A program made the translations under genes and the position numbers. A stretch of DNA of 64,000 bases from Phanerochaete sordida (Eukaryota; Basidiomycota; Agaricomycetes; Polyporales; Phanerochaetaceae), in assembly GCA_019973155.2 (NCBI GenBank), contig BPQB01000054.1:161161-225160 (forward strand), written 5' to 3'. Positions 53,109 to 63,873 of the stretch are shown in pieces. The notes under the pieces were generated by a model. The model saw only the letters and a program-made list of their open reading frames with translations. It was not told where the DNA came from and searched no databases. Position 1 is the stretch's first letter. The number at the start of each line of letters is the position of its first letter.

Positions 53109-53118
53109 TATAACAGGC

Positions 53119-55657
53119 GCCGAGACGCGTCGTCGTGTTCGACACCGACGTCGACCACCAGCCCCTCCATCGCCCGCGGCCTATCGCTCCCCGAAGCTTC
53201 TGGTGAGCCCAGCCCTACTTAGTCGCTGTGTGGCCTGTCTGAACGTGGCTCGCTTTGGCCCTAGTGCCCCGCAAGCGCACGACCGCGGCTTCCTCAGATG
53301 TGACTACCAGGTGCGTTCTGTCCTGCCTGCGCTCTACTCTCCCGCCAACTCGGCCCTCGTGCAAGCAGTGCGTGCCACAAAGCGCAACATATCTTCTAGT
53401 TGGCGCCGCGCTTTCCATCTGCGGTCTATACCCGGCATGCCAGCCCCCACGAAAGAAGTCACGCCGCCCTGCAGACGCAAGCCTGCGCAGTGACGAGTCC
53501 AGCACAGCCAGCACGCTCATTGGATCGGATCAGACCACCATCCTATAGGCGTGCTCGAGGATAGCCCGCCGCTGTGCTCTCCGAAGATGCACAGCTACAG
53601 ACTCAGCATCAGGACACACCTCGTCGATGAGTAGCCGGTAGAGGGTTAGGATGGTATACGCTTTCTCACTCTCCCTCTCTTCCCGAGTGATAATGATTAT
53701 CTTTGTAGGTCCAGCGATTCGTTTACCAGCCCGGACTTTCTCGGAGGACGTCCACATCCGCTGCGGAGAGCAAGCTAGAACTCACCACTCTGCCGGGCTA
53801 TATCCGCGCCGGCATACAACTCACTACGGAACGGCAAACTCACATCCATAACATCGCCGACGTTGACATCCGACGGCGATCTGCCCCAGAACACCGGCTG
53901 CAGCCGCGTCTATCCAAGCTGCGCGACGCACATCCCGCCTCGGGCACGTTGCTCGCCCAGCCACGACACTGCCCATCTTCTGCACCGATCATACCTGCGA
54001 ACGGCGGGAGGGACTTATGCTTCGACATATGGCCTCCACAAGCACGCACGCTGGCCGCTGCCCGGCTGCCAGAAAGGCGATACACGCTGCTCAGGCTTGA
54101 TCGTACCTAGACGACACGCCATGGCCGCTGCCCGCCAGCACTCGAGGGACCGTACGCGGGCCGCTTCGCAGCGGATGTGGCAGAAATTGTGCCTTCCTCG
54201 CTGTCCGTGCCGCTGACTGTCTGCGCCGGCCTCACTGGTGCAGCCTTCGCCACTCGACCTCGGCAGAACCGATAATACCAAGATCGGCACGCTGCGTAAG
54301 ATTAGATGGGTGGCGCGAAGAGTGATTTGGAGGCGAGGACGTGGAGACGGTGCTGAGGTGGACGTGGGAGCTCTGGTACGCGACCTCTGTCATGCCCTTT
54401 CCGTACGTGCTCACGCTTCTCGCAGGCCGCCGCAACGACTTGCGCGTCGAGTACCTGCACGAATACATGACTTACATCGGCCAGATCAATTCCCGGCAGC
54501 GCCACTCGGCTTCAACCCGCACGGTGTCAGCGACGCGACACCCTACCTCTTGGTCTTCGCTTCCGCCGTCACATAGCACGAACCCTTCAAGTCGCATTCG
54601 TCCGACGTGACCTTCGGTGCCCCACCCGCTGGCTCGACCAACGCGACGACGCGGATCTGGAGCGAGCTGGCGACGCTCCATGGGAAGCCACTCGCACAAT
54701 TCAACGCTGCGCCCGTCGTCGGGACGAACATGCCCTCGGTTGCTCGGGCTTCGGATCCCGAAGGAGCAAAGGAAATCCGAGCATATTGCACGGTATGTTG
54801 CTCGCACACTCGCTCCCGCAGAAAGCTGACATCTCCCGCAGCTATCGCTCATCGTTTGTCCTTCAGTCTGCCGCGACGCTTCCGCCAAACGTGAATGCCG
54901 TCGACGTTGGAGCGGTATGACGGTACGCACTTCACCACCCGCGCGGCACAACTCTGATCGGGCTCGCAGACGTGCTCACTCCGGAACGCGACCGTCGTCA
55001 TCGCATGAGTCAACCCGGTCTATGCGATGTTCTGTTCAACCACGCGCTCCCGGACACCGCGACCCTTGCCGTCGGCGCGCGCGGTCACAGCCTCTGATCC
55101 AGACACGCGAACTCCTCTCCGATACCCTCAAGGCGACGAACCGGCCGATCGACGTCATGTACGTGCAGATCGAACGTACTCCATCACACGAAGCGGTCTG
55201 ATCGATGCCTGCTCCTGCAGACTTGGACATAGAGCTCAAGAAAAGGACCACCTCTGCGTTCCATGTGGTGCTCGGCGCGCTCAACGCGGAGTCAAGCGAC
55301 GCGTGCGCGAACACGGGACCGCTGCTCGTCGTAGATGGCGTGGCGACATCGTGCCTTCATCCGTCGGCGACGATACGGTATGCACGACCTCGGTTCGGGT
55401 TCCCGTCGCTGCTAATACCGATGCCACCCGCAGCATCCGATGCTCGGGGACGCCTCGGCGTACGGCACGCAATCAACGCTTACTCGCCTTCTCCAAAGTT
55501 ACGCCGCGCGCGAACGACGCCGGGTGGTAGCTGGTCAGGCAGCTGTCGACGCCGACGAACGAGCGAGTGGGCTTGCTGCGCGAGCGGCGGGCTCCAGCGG
55601 GGCTGAACGCGCGCTGGATCGAGCGATGGGCGTATTGAGGCGACGTCTACGGATGTA
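53119..55657 (+). pseudogene. Plus-strand relics, including copy 2 of the family seen at 20 kb
   Basis: Coding-like blocks in changing frames: LVGAALSICGLYPAC (about 53,390), VETVLRWTWELWYATSVMPF (about 54,340), FGAPPAGSTNATTR and HGKPLAQFNAAPVVGTNMPS (54,610-54,740), YDGTHFTTRAAQ (about 54,915), ELLSDTLKATNRPIDVMYVQ (about 55,110) and AFHVVLGALNAESSDACANT (55,256-55,320). The last blocks align with 19.99-20.6 kb. Stops and shifts between blocks show decay. At least two different genes may be represented. Identity not recognised. Confidence 0.4.
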
Positions 55658-55998
55658 GCACTGGGACGATTGCCTCACATTTGTACACTCGAAGAGAGGT
55701 TTGAACTGTAGAGCTTTAGGCTTCGGTTCCTCGAGCAGTAGTTGTAAATAGCGATGTGTCCCGTATTTCCGTGTTCCCGAAGCCAATACATAAGCGTGCA
55801 CGAGTCAGAGTCGAAGCTGTACATAACGCGTCTGATATCGAGACCACAGTCCGAGCGCGGGGTGATACATAAAGCATGGCGATATACGTTCTCTGGACTT
55901 CTAGGCGAGATCGCGCGCCGCGCAGTCCACGGTACCTGCTATGGGTGTCAATGCAAAATTCTAGGTGCGAGCGAATTATCGATTGTGTACCTCTTATC

Positions 55999-57657
55999 TC
56001 ATCGACTTCCGTCCTCTTCTTGACCCCCACAGAGAGCTTCCCCATCACGTCCTTCTGTTCCTTTGCCACCAGCTCCTCCTGTTGCGCTTGTATGCGGCGC
56101 TGTAACCGCCGTGCCCTGATTCTCCAGCAATGCGGGCGTCTCCTCCAACAAACGCGCCTTTGCCTTCGCTCGCTCCACGCGCAAGGCGGGAAGTCGCCGA
56201 AGGTAGTGTTTTCTCTTACTGGTGCAGAAGAGTGAAAGATACTCCGCATACTCGTCGTCATCGAGGGTTGGTGGCGTCGCGTCGATGGTGGGGACGGAGC
56301 GGTCGGCGAGAACGGAGAGAAGGGTTCCGCTGTCGATGTATGCTATGCCTTTCCAGCGGCTCGTCTTTCTATCAACGACGCAGTATACCAGCTGCAGAAC
56401 GCCTCGGTTGAGAGCCCAATCGAGCTGCTCGCGGCGAAGCACCGAGCGCACGAGCGTCCGCATCCCCGCTTCGTCCTGCGCATTTCCTTCCCGCACAAAG
56501 AACTCGAGCTTCTCGAGGTCTGCGGAGCCCGCAGCTTCTCGGAGGCCATCGAAGGAGGGAGGATGTCCATCTTCGGCGGCCGCGAAGCTCGCAGTCAGAA
56601 TGATTGCGCTGACATAAGCAGGTCCGCCTTCTGCTCGAGTGGGTGTGGCGCGTGCACGCTCCACCCACACATTGGCCACGAGCTGGTCTTCGCCCAAGGT
56701 TTTCGTTTGCGAGAACCCCAGAAGTACTCTGCCTGCCAAGATCATACATTGAGCGTCTCCGCCACCCAACTGAATCGCCGTGTGCGCACCTGGGGCTTGG
56801 CTATCGAGAGCCTCACCTCCCGAGTTGGTCAACTCCATGCAAGCTTGCTTGAAGCCGCTGGGTACCGATGCGAGCAAGGCGTCGAGGAGCGCGCTCCACT
56901 GGGGATCCTCTGCGGCAAGGCCCAGTCGAGGCGCAGCTGCTAGAACGTCCAAGGCAAGCTTTGCCTGAGCCGAGATCGACATTTCTGCGCACTCCGCGAT
57001 CTGGCACCGCCAAAGTGCTGTGGGTACCTTCCGTGGGATCCTTCGAGCTCGCATGATTGGAGAGGGGTCGAGGAATTTGAGTTCGGAGAAGACGCACTGT
57101 TGCAGGGCAGGAAAGCTGTCGACGAGCCGTGCGAGCTCGGTAGTGCTCTTGAGCTCGGAGCCGCTGATCTGGATAGTGGAAAGTCGAAGGTTGTAGAAGG
57201 ATGGAGGAACACGGGGAAGAGCTGCAAACGGTGGCCAGCGGACTGGTATTGGAAGCTGGGAACCTTGAGTCTCCCTCTGGACAAAGCAGGTAAATATTGT
57301 CCCTGGAAGGCGCGCCATCAACGGCTCTAGGTGGTGGAGCCAGGGCTTTGGCAGAGGGGGAAAGTGGCTCTGGGCTCGTATATGTATGATAGATTGGTTG
57401 AGAGACGAGCCATTGAATCGAGGGCTGTCAACAATATCTGCTAGAAAGTGTAAGTCGAAAGCATCTTCCAAGAGGATGTCTCGAAAGAGGGCTGGCCGGA
57501 TGCATTCTGCCCAGTACTTGCACACGAGACTGGGTGGAACAAGGCCCTTTTTCCATTTCGTATATTCCCCATGGTGCTCCCACTCAAGTATCATAAAATT
57601 GCTAAGGATCTTCGCGATGACCTCGGACGGAAGGTCGGCTCCTGTCACTGGAGGCAT
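55999..57657 (-). CDS. F-box-like domain protein 4
   Basis: Single exon, 552 residues from MPPVTGADLPSEV; in-frame Mets further upstream reach 57768. The F-box-like N-terminus reads LPSEVIAKILSNFMI, then LVPPSLVCKYWAECIRPALF. Conserved family blocks are RVPPSFYNLRLSTI, ISAQAKLALDVLAAAPRLGL, DGHPPSFDGLREAAG and LDDDEYAEYLSLF. The C-terminal tail is Gly/Glu-rich and acidic. No lesion. The upstream CCTAGTACAGCGTGC block is shared with genes 1 and 2. Presumed SCF ligase adaptor. Confidence 0.85.
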   Translation of the reverse strand: MPPVTGADLPSEVIAKILSNFMILEWEHHGEYTKWKKGLVPPSLVCKYWAECIRPALFRDILLEDAFDLHFLADIVDSPRFNGSSLNQSIIHIRAQSHFPPLPKPWLHHLEPLMARLPGTIFTCFVQRETQGSQLPIPVRWPPFAALPRVPPSFYNLRLSTIQISGSELKSTTELARLVDSFPALQQCVFSELKFLDPSPIMRARRIPRKVPTALWRCQIAECAEMSISAQAKLALDVLAAAPRLGLAAEDPQWSALLDALLASVPSGFKQACMELTNSGGEALDSQAPGAHTAIQLGGGDAQCMILAGRVLLGFSQTKTLGEDQLVANVWVERARATPTRAEGGPAYVSAIILTASFAAAEDGHPPSFDGLREAAGSADLEKLEFFVREGNAQDEAGMRTLVRSVLRREQLDWALNRGVLQLVYCVVDRKTSRWKGIAYIDSGTLLSVLADRSVPTIDATPPTLDDDEYAEYLSLFCTSKRKHYLRRLPALRVERAKAKARLLEETPALLENQGTAVTAPHTSATGGAGGKGTEGRDGEALCGGQEEDGSR

Positions 57658-57799
57658 GCTGGGCGACTTGGGCAGCGAGGTCGGCGATGTCTGTGCGAGG
57701 ACGATGTGGAGGTGTAGTGGTGGTGGTAGGGACGAGTGCGAGACCGACGAGCCTCGCCTCATCCGCACATCTTTCGCTTCCTAGTACAGCGTGCGACGT

Positions 57800-60700
57800 C
57801 TGCGCAGCCTCCGGGTCGTCTTCTCTGCCTCGTGTACGGAAGGCGTTTGGACGCCCTGGAAAGCGCCGCCTGCGCCGTGCCCTCTCAACGCACGTATACA
57901 ACACAGACTCGACGGTGTACAGCATCCGATTATCATAATCTATAGCATTTCTTCCAATTATTCCGGTCTTTACGCTACACGCAGAGAAAGCAGTCCTAGC
58001 AATTTTCAAGCTCATATTCACCTCAAGCCATACGCAGAGTCCCGGGAAATTTAGCAACCATCGCCACAATCCTTGGTGCCTCCGCCTGCCAGCTCAAGGC
58101 CTGCGGAAATATTTGCGCTCTGCTCTGGCGGATCGTACCCTGCGGCGGGAGCACGCGGCGTCGATGCGCGCGTTCAGCGCCTGCGCGGTGCACGGCGGGA
58201 ATCCCCACTTAGGACGCGTGTTGTGCAGGTTGTCAATGACTCCAATCGCGACGTGGCCAGCAGAAATGCACAGCGATGGACTTCCTCGTTAAGACGGCGG
58301 AGCACGCAAATCTGGCGGACCGTATTTGTCCGCTGTAGACGATTATCGCGGTAGCATAGTGTCGCCCGACGACGCGGAGTTGGATATCGGAATGGCGGGG
58401 TCTACGACGCATGTCAGAAGGACGTAGAGTAAGCGATGCTGTGCATACCGAGCATGTTGCTGCTGAGCAGGACCTGGGGCCTGGTGTTCGTCACAGGCGT
58501 TCCCAGAGCCAGCCGTCAGAACCGGACGCCAGATCCGGAACTGTACGCACACCGTGAATCTGACCTTGTTTGCAGAGCAGCCGGGCCCTGACAACGCAAT
58601 CGGCGACGTTTCTAGCACGCACGAAAGCAGTATATAGTACCCACATACACACTGTGACAGTGCGAGTACCGCTGCGCCGTCTGGCTCTACGCCACTACCA
58701 TGCGCTCGTACTCAGCGCGCCGCGTCCCCGCGAGTGTATCCAGAATCCAACTATCCCCACGGGCGATCGCCGTGCCGACTTCCAAAGACGTAGTGCTGAA
58801 CGGCTGCATCGACCCTGCGCGCGTCGCGTACCCGTCGACGATTTCTGCCTCGGAGCCGTGCATCATGGCGTTATCGCCGCCCATCTCGAGCGCCACGACC
58901 ACACGCGCGAGCGGCACTGGCTTGCGTGCGGCGTGTACGGCAGCCTGAAGGGCTCGTGCACCACGGGAGCGCCATTGACGGCCGAGGACGCGACGCTAGG
59001 CAATGTGTGTATGAGGGCCGTACGGGCTGCAGCAATTTGCGTGCGGGTCTGCTGCGGCGTAGAAATTGTACATAGCTTGTCCATGCAGGTGGCTTTGGTC
59101 AGGCTCGCGCTAATGTAAGTCGCATCTGCAGAAAGGTTGAATGATGGCGGGACGCGAGAACGAAAGCGAGGCGCACCTTAGCCTCTCACGTGAGCATTTG
59201 CCGCGCAGTTCATCGCCTCACGAGTCACATCCATTCTGGCTGATACTACGGCGGCAGATTTCGCCTTGAGGAGAAGAGTGCTGGATCGGTTGCTCGCGGT
59301 GAGTACGCAGGCCCGCCCGCGTTTGGCAAGGTACTCACGACGTTCCAGCGAAGCCGAGGTTGTCGCGCATAATTGTGCGCGCGATGCCCGAAATCCTGAG
59401 GGACCGCTGACACGGAGTCTGCGATAGTCCGCGCGCGTGTCAGCGGAGGTCGAGAAGGGCGAATGTCGCGCCGTAAATAATCCCGCACCTGCCGCAATGT
59501 CGACACTCTAGCTCGCGCGTTAGAAGCTCCGCGCGTCGCGGGTTGGGCGCTCTGCAGCTCGGCGGTGTCTGGCGAACCGGGGCACACTCCACGCGCTAAG
59601 GGCACTCGGCCTGCCGCCGACATTGCCGGCGCTGTTCCCGACGAGGACAATGCTGCGCAGCGTGCTGGGGTGGCGGTAGCCCGAGGTCCATCGCGCCGTG
59701 TTGCCTCTTTGCGGCCAGAGCTGATCGTGTGTTTCTGGCTGTCTTCGCGCGAGCGATGTCGACGGCAGCGTGTTCGCGTCGACATCGTTCCGCAGCGGAT
59801 TGCGTGCCAGCGGGCGCGGAGCTGGAGGGCGTCCGCCACTTGCTGATATGCTCCGCCCCCTGACGACGAACCGATGTTGAAGAGAGGTCGAGTGTGCGGG
59901 TGTGTTCGACGAAGGGCAGTCCTGGTGATCTGCAGCAGCTCGACGTTGGTGTATTGCACGGGAACAAATGCTAGGATATGACGGTCAGAAGGCCCATATA
60001 GCTCAAGGGAGTTGCCTGGACGCACCATATTGTCTATTATTCCCATGCCCGGCGATGCAGAGCGCAATCAGCCCCCTGCCGCGGGCTTGCTACGATTCAC
60101 AGCGACGCTTTCCGTCAGCCGCCGCCACGACGTGGGGCACGCGGACTTTCAGCGCACCTGGTGTTCGCGAGGGAGCCGCGGCGCGAGGAACATCGTTCCA
60201 GTCGTCCACGTTGGGGCGGGCGCGCGCTCTGGCAGTACGACTTAGTCCTGGGCGCATCCTTCGCGAGCCAGGTCGACGCTCCGCGAAGGACCTCCGTCAG
60301 GAGGGCTACGCCAAGGACCTGTGAAGCCATTCGGCAACGCACACCGAGGCAAAGCGAGTGTTCACGGACCTCGGTCTCCCAGGATCGCGATAGCAGGCCC
60401 GTCCACAGCGATCGTCTTGAGGCAGGGATGCTGCCGGTAACACGCCAAGTACCGTACCAGCCGCCTTGCGCCGTGAAGGAGCACGGCAGACACGCGGTAT
60501 GCGCGTCAGCGGCGCTGCCGTTGTTGCTGCAGGGGCTTGCCGTATGTCTGCTTTACTGAGAGTACTTCGCCGAGGGTCGACATGTCGCGCAGGGCTCTCA
60601 AACGAGGGGAGTGACACCGGCTTGCTGGTACTTTGCTCTTCACGGTGCACGCAGATTGCTGGGGTAGTCGGAACGATGGGATAGACAGAGCGTAGCGGAA

Positions 60701-60900
60701 GGAGACGCACCTTGTGTGCAGCAGCCGCAGCGAGCGTATGCTTTGCGGTCGCTTCGCGGGCCTCTTATTTGGTCAGAGCGCAGAACCAGAAGAGCAAGAA
60801 GGCGAAGCTCAAGCGCTCACCGACACCGGCCACATTCAAGGGAGGAGCGCAGAGACTCCGGATTGACGAGCGTCGTGGGCGACTGGGCGGGACCTGGCAG
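57800..60900. other. Gene-poor stretch with scattered coding-like fragments
   Basis: No gene could be built. A minus-strand frame at 58,917-58,687 (LARVVVALEMGGDNAMMHGS) and another at 60,050-59,830 (VRPGNSLELYGPSDRHIL, SSSGGGAYQQVADAL) look coding, but their neighbours are full of stops. Probably remains of one or two decayed genes. Confidence 0.35.
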
Positions 60901-61180
60901 AGCGTTGGACGCAGCTCACGGCGCTAGCGTCCAAACCGGGCGCTAGCAGCAGGTCTATGTTGAAGCAGAGGGCCGGCGCCAGAGAGCTCGCGCTCGCAGC
61001 GACGTCCATCTGCTTCCCTCGGTCCTTCTGCCTCGGTCCGCCTTTCGCTCTTTTCTTTGGTCTCGTCTTCCCTTTCCTCGCCCTTCTTCTCACTATCTCC
61101 GAGTTTTCCGTTCCTCCACCTCCGATCTCGGCGCTTTCCCACGTCCCGCACCGCTCCCCGTCGAAACACGCCCCAGCCTC

Positions 61181-62029
61181 ATGGCCGAACGACTCGCCTT
61201 CGACCCCGGCCTTGAACCCGTCCCCGACTTCTCGGTACCACCACACAACGCCCTGGTCGCCTACCTCGCTGTCGATGGCCGCACCGAGGATGAAGCCCGA
61301 ACGATCCTGCGCGACAACTGGCTCGCAGCGTGGGAGCTGCGCAAAGCGCAGTGGGCAGGGCAAGTGGCGGAGGACCAGCAGCGTGAAGCTGACGCTCGCG
61401 CCATTGCACAGGCCCAGCAAGACGAGGTCGATCGCCTCGCGCGTGAGGAGAAAGACCGCGAGGCAGCGGAGCGGGCGAAGCTGAAGCCTCGGTTCGCCCC
61501 GGTCGACCCTAACCTTCGCATCGTCCCCGAGGACTGCCTGCGCCCGGGGGACACGGTGCTGGCTCGCCTACGAGCAGGGAAAGCCGTACGTCTCTACTAC
61601 TTCACCCCCCGCGGCTGCCGCGAGTCCACGAAGATCCACGCCTTCGGCAACCCGTTGACCTACGACCCGACGAGCAAAGCCCTCGACCACAGAGAAACCG
61701 AGACTGCCGGCTCGATCCCGGACTGCGACCTTACCATGGAGCAGTTCCGCTCCACCATCCGACCTTTCCTCGCGGCTCTCGCCGAGTGCGAGCTCCCGGA
61801 GTCCACGCAGTCCCAGTACTTCAAGTTCTTCTGGAACATCGAGCACCACAAGATCGCTAGCAAAGGCGGCCCCATCGAGCACCAAGCCTTGATGGAGTAC
61901 GTCGACGAGTACCGTCGACGGTACCACGAGCTGCTCCTGCACGGCGAGGCGACCTTCTGCCTCGGCGAACTCGACGACGCCTACATCAACACCATCCGTG
62001 CTCGCATCGCGTACGTCTACGTCTCTTGA
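61181..62029 (+). CDS. Gag-like ORF of the DIRS/Ngaro-like element
   Basis: 282 residues from MAERLAFDPGLEPVPDF. A charged coiled region around residues 60-100 (QREADARAIAQAQQDEVDRL) is followed by a compact domain (LRPGDTVLARLRAGKAVRL, STQSQYFKFFWNIEHH). No protease or zinc knuckle. Such first ORFs are thought to coat the RNA. No lesion. Confidence 0.7.
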   Translation: MAERLAFDPGLEPVPDFSVPPHNALVAYLAVDGRTEDEARTILRDNWLAAWELRKAQWAGQVAEDQQREADARAIAQAQQDEVDRLAREEKDREAAERAKLKPRFAPVDPNLRIVPEDCLRPGDTVLARLRAGKAVRLYYFTPRGCRESTKIHAFGNPLTYDPTSKALDHRETETAGSIPDCDLTMEQFRSTIRPFLAALAECELPESTQSQYFKFFWNIEHHKIASKGGPIEHQALMEYVDEYRRRYHELLLHGEATFCLGELDDAYINTIRARIAYVYVS

Positions 62030-62127
62030 GTCCCTCGTCCCATGCTAACTATCTGTCCTTCTTTGCGCATGTCTGGGTCACCTGCTGGCCTTCCGAATCC
62101 ACGCACTGCGCCTTTACCTGCCTCTCG

Positions 62128-62232
62128 CCTTCGCCTTGCCTTCCGCCTTCGCCTTGCCTCCCTGCCTTCGCCTCGCCTCTCCGCCTTCGCCTTCCGCCTC
62201 CGCCTTCGCCTTCCGCCTTTCCCGCCTTCCCG
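62128..62232. repeat. CGCCTTCGCCTT-type simple repeat between ORFs
   Basis: Imperfect tandem CCTTCGC/CGCCTTC units form a pyrimidine-rich track between the gag-like and zinc-finger ORFs. Confidence 0.85.
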
Positions 62233-62283
62233 GGCCGGACAGCTCGGTCGAGACCGCCGCGAACAGCCTGGCCACGGCCAAAA

Positions 62284-62807
62284 TGACGCAGGAGTTCGAG
62301 GCCTGGCAGCGATCCCTCTCCGGCGGTTCGCTACATCGCTCGCACGCGAGCTCGTCGCGCTCCGGGCCTTCGCGCTCCCAGCCTTCAACGCGCTTCGAGC
62401 CGTATCGTCTCGCCGCCCCGTCGCGCCGCCAAGCGCGATCGCGCACGCCTTCCCCGCCTCGACCCTCCCGCTCAACGCACAGCGTCAAAGGGAAGGGACG
62501 CGCTTCGGGCGAGCCTAAGCCCTCGTCGCGCCGCGACGGTACGTCCGCTGGGTCAGTCTGCGCGGTCTGTCTCAGCCGTGCTCCGCACGATTTCAGGCAT
62601 TGTCCCGCCACCACGCTCTGGAACGGCAAGCCCGCCTTTGCTCATCGCGACGTCGACGGCAACCTCATCTCTAAGAACAATCAAGCCCTCTGCGTCGACT
62701 TCCAGCGCGCCATCGGATGTCGCGACACGTCCCACCTTCACCTTTGCTCAGGCTGCGGCCGCGACGAGCACGGGGCCTTCACATGCGGTCACGCTCAGAA
62801 GGCTTAA
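62284..62807 (+). CDS. Zinc-finger ORF of the DIRS/Ngaro-like element
   Basis: About 174 residues from MTQEFEAWQRSL. The first half is Ser/Arg/Pro-rich. Two cysteine clusters follow: CAVCLSRAPHDFRHC, and CVDFQRAIGCRDTSHLHLC continuing into CGRDEHGAFTC. This pair of CCHC/CCCH-like fingers is the usual module before the reverse transcriptase in mushroom DIRS/Ngaro elements. The stop TAA at 62805-62807 falls exactly where the RT frame (+1) takes over. The same frame is open upstream to 62136, so the start is a guess. Confidence 0.65.
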
Positions 62808-63873
62808 GCCGCTGACGCCGTTGAACGCTGCCGCCTGGCGCAGCGTCCTCCTCGCCTCCGGCCTGATCCACCGTTACCCCGCGCTGCCAGGCAGCATCGA
62901 CGGCGGCTTCTACGTCGGCATGCCCGCCGTCCTTCGTACGTTCGCTCCGCGTAATTCGTCCTCCCTTACCGTACACCGCGCTGCCTTTGAATCCATAGTC
63001 ACCCGCGAGCTGACACTCGGACGGTTCATCGGTCCTTTTTCCCAGCGTACCTTAGAGTCTCTCATCGGACCTTTCCAGACATCCCCGATTTCGCTCACAC
63101 CCAAGCTTAATAAACCAGATAAGTTCCGTTTAGTGCAGGACTTCTCCTACCCCCACTCGCCGCGCGACGGCTTTCGCTCCCTTAACTCCTTTGTTTGTTC
63201 TGACAACTACCCGTGCACCTGGGGAACCTTTAATACTACCGCCTTAATGCTATCTCGCCTGCCTGCAGGCTCTCAGGCCGCGGTCCGTGACGTGTCCGAA
63301 GCTTACCGAAACTTACCACTGCACCCTTCGCAGTGGCCTGGCGCCGTCGTGCGGTACTCCGACGCGGATGAGTTCATGCTCGACACGTCCACTGCCTTTG
63401 GCTTCTCGAGCAACGCCGGGGTTTTTGGCTACCCCGGCGATGCCTTGTCCGACGTCATCCGCTTCACCGGCATGCTCAACGAGAAGTGGATCGATGACAC
63501 CTTAGTCGCGCGCGTTCTCCTCGAACACCTCGACGCGCTGAACGCCGCGAACGCCGCACGTCGCCTTGACGTCTCGACCCGAGGGGGCCGCCACCACACC
63601 GGTGGACGGTACTGGTACGGAGGAAGGCTCCTCGACGATGGGCGCGTGGAGGAGTTCTCGCATGACTTTGCCTTCGACGTGCGCGACCTCTCACTTGATT
63701 CTCCACGCAGCGCGACCGACGCAGCCTTCAATTGCTGCCTTGCCGACCTCGACCGTGTCTACGCCACGCTCGGCTTCCCCTGGGAGCCAGAGAAAGACCA
63801 GGCCTTCAGCGCCGTCTTCGTCTTCACGGGCTTCGAGTGGAACCTCGAAACGCGGCGTGTCGCGCTGGCTGAG
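62800..63873 (+). CDS. Reverse transcriptase domain of the DIRS/Ngaro-like element
   Basis: Frame open from 62578 to 63939; family similarity starts at about 62,800 (LKPLTPLNAAAWRSVLLASG). RT motifs in order: FRLVQDFSYPHSP, AAVRDVSEAYRNLPLHPSQW (first catalytic Asp in DVSEAYR), FGFSSNAGVFG, KWIDDTLVAR (the xxDD box, Trp in place of Tyr) and FTGFEWNLETRRVALAE. Similarity ends at about 63,873, after which the residues are unrelated. RNase H and recombinase domains are not seen. Confidence 0.82.

Noticed and set aside
53530..53757. Small minus-strand gene of 75 codons
   Set aside because: It overlaps the plus-strand relic region, has no recognised motif and no paralog in the window.
58687..58917. 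Stand-alone small gene on the minus strand
   Set aside because: Looks coding but lacks a supported start, splice partners or motif; left as a fragment in the gene-poor stretch.
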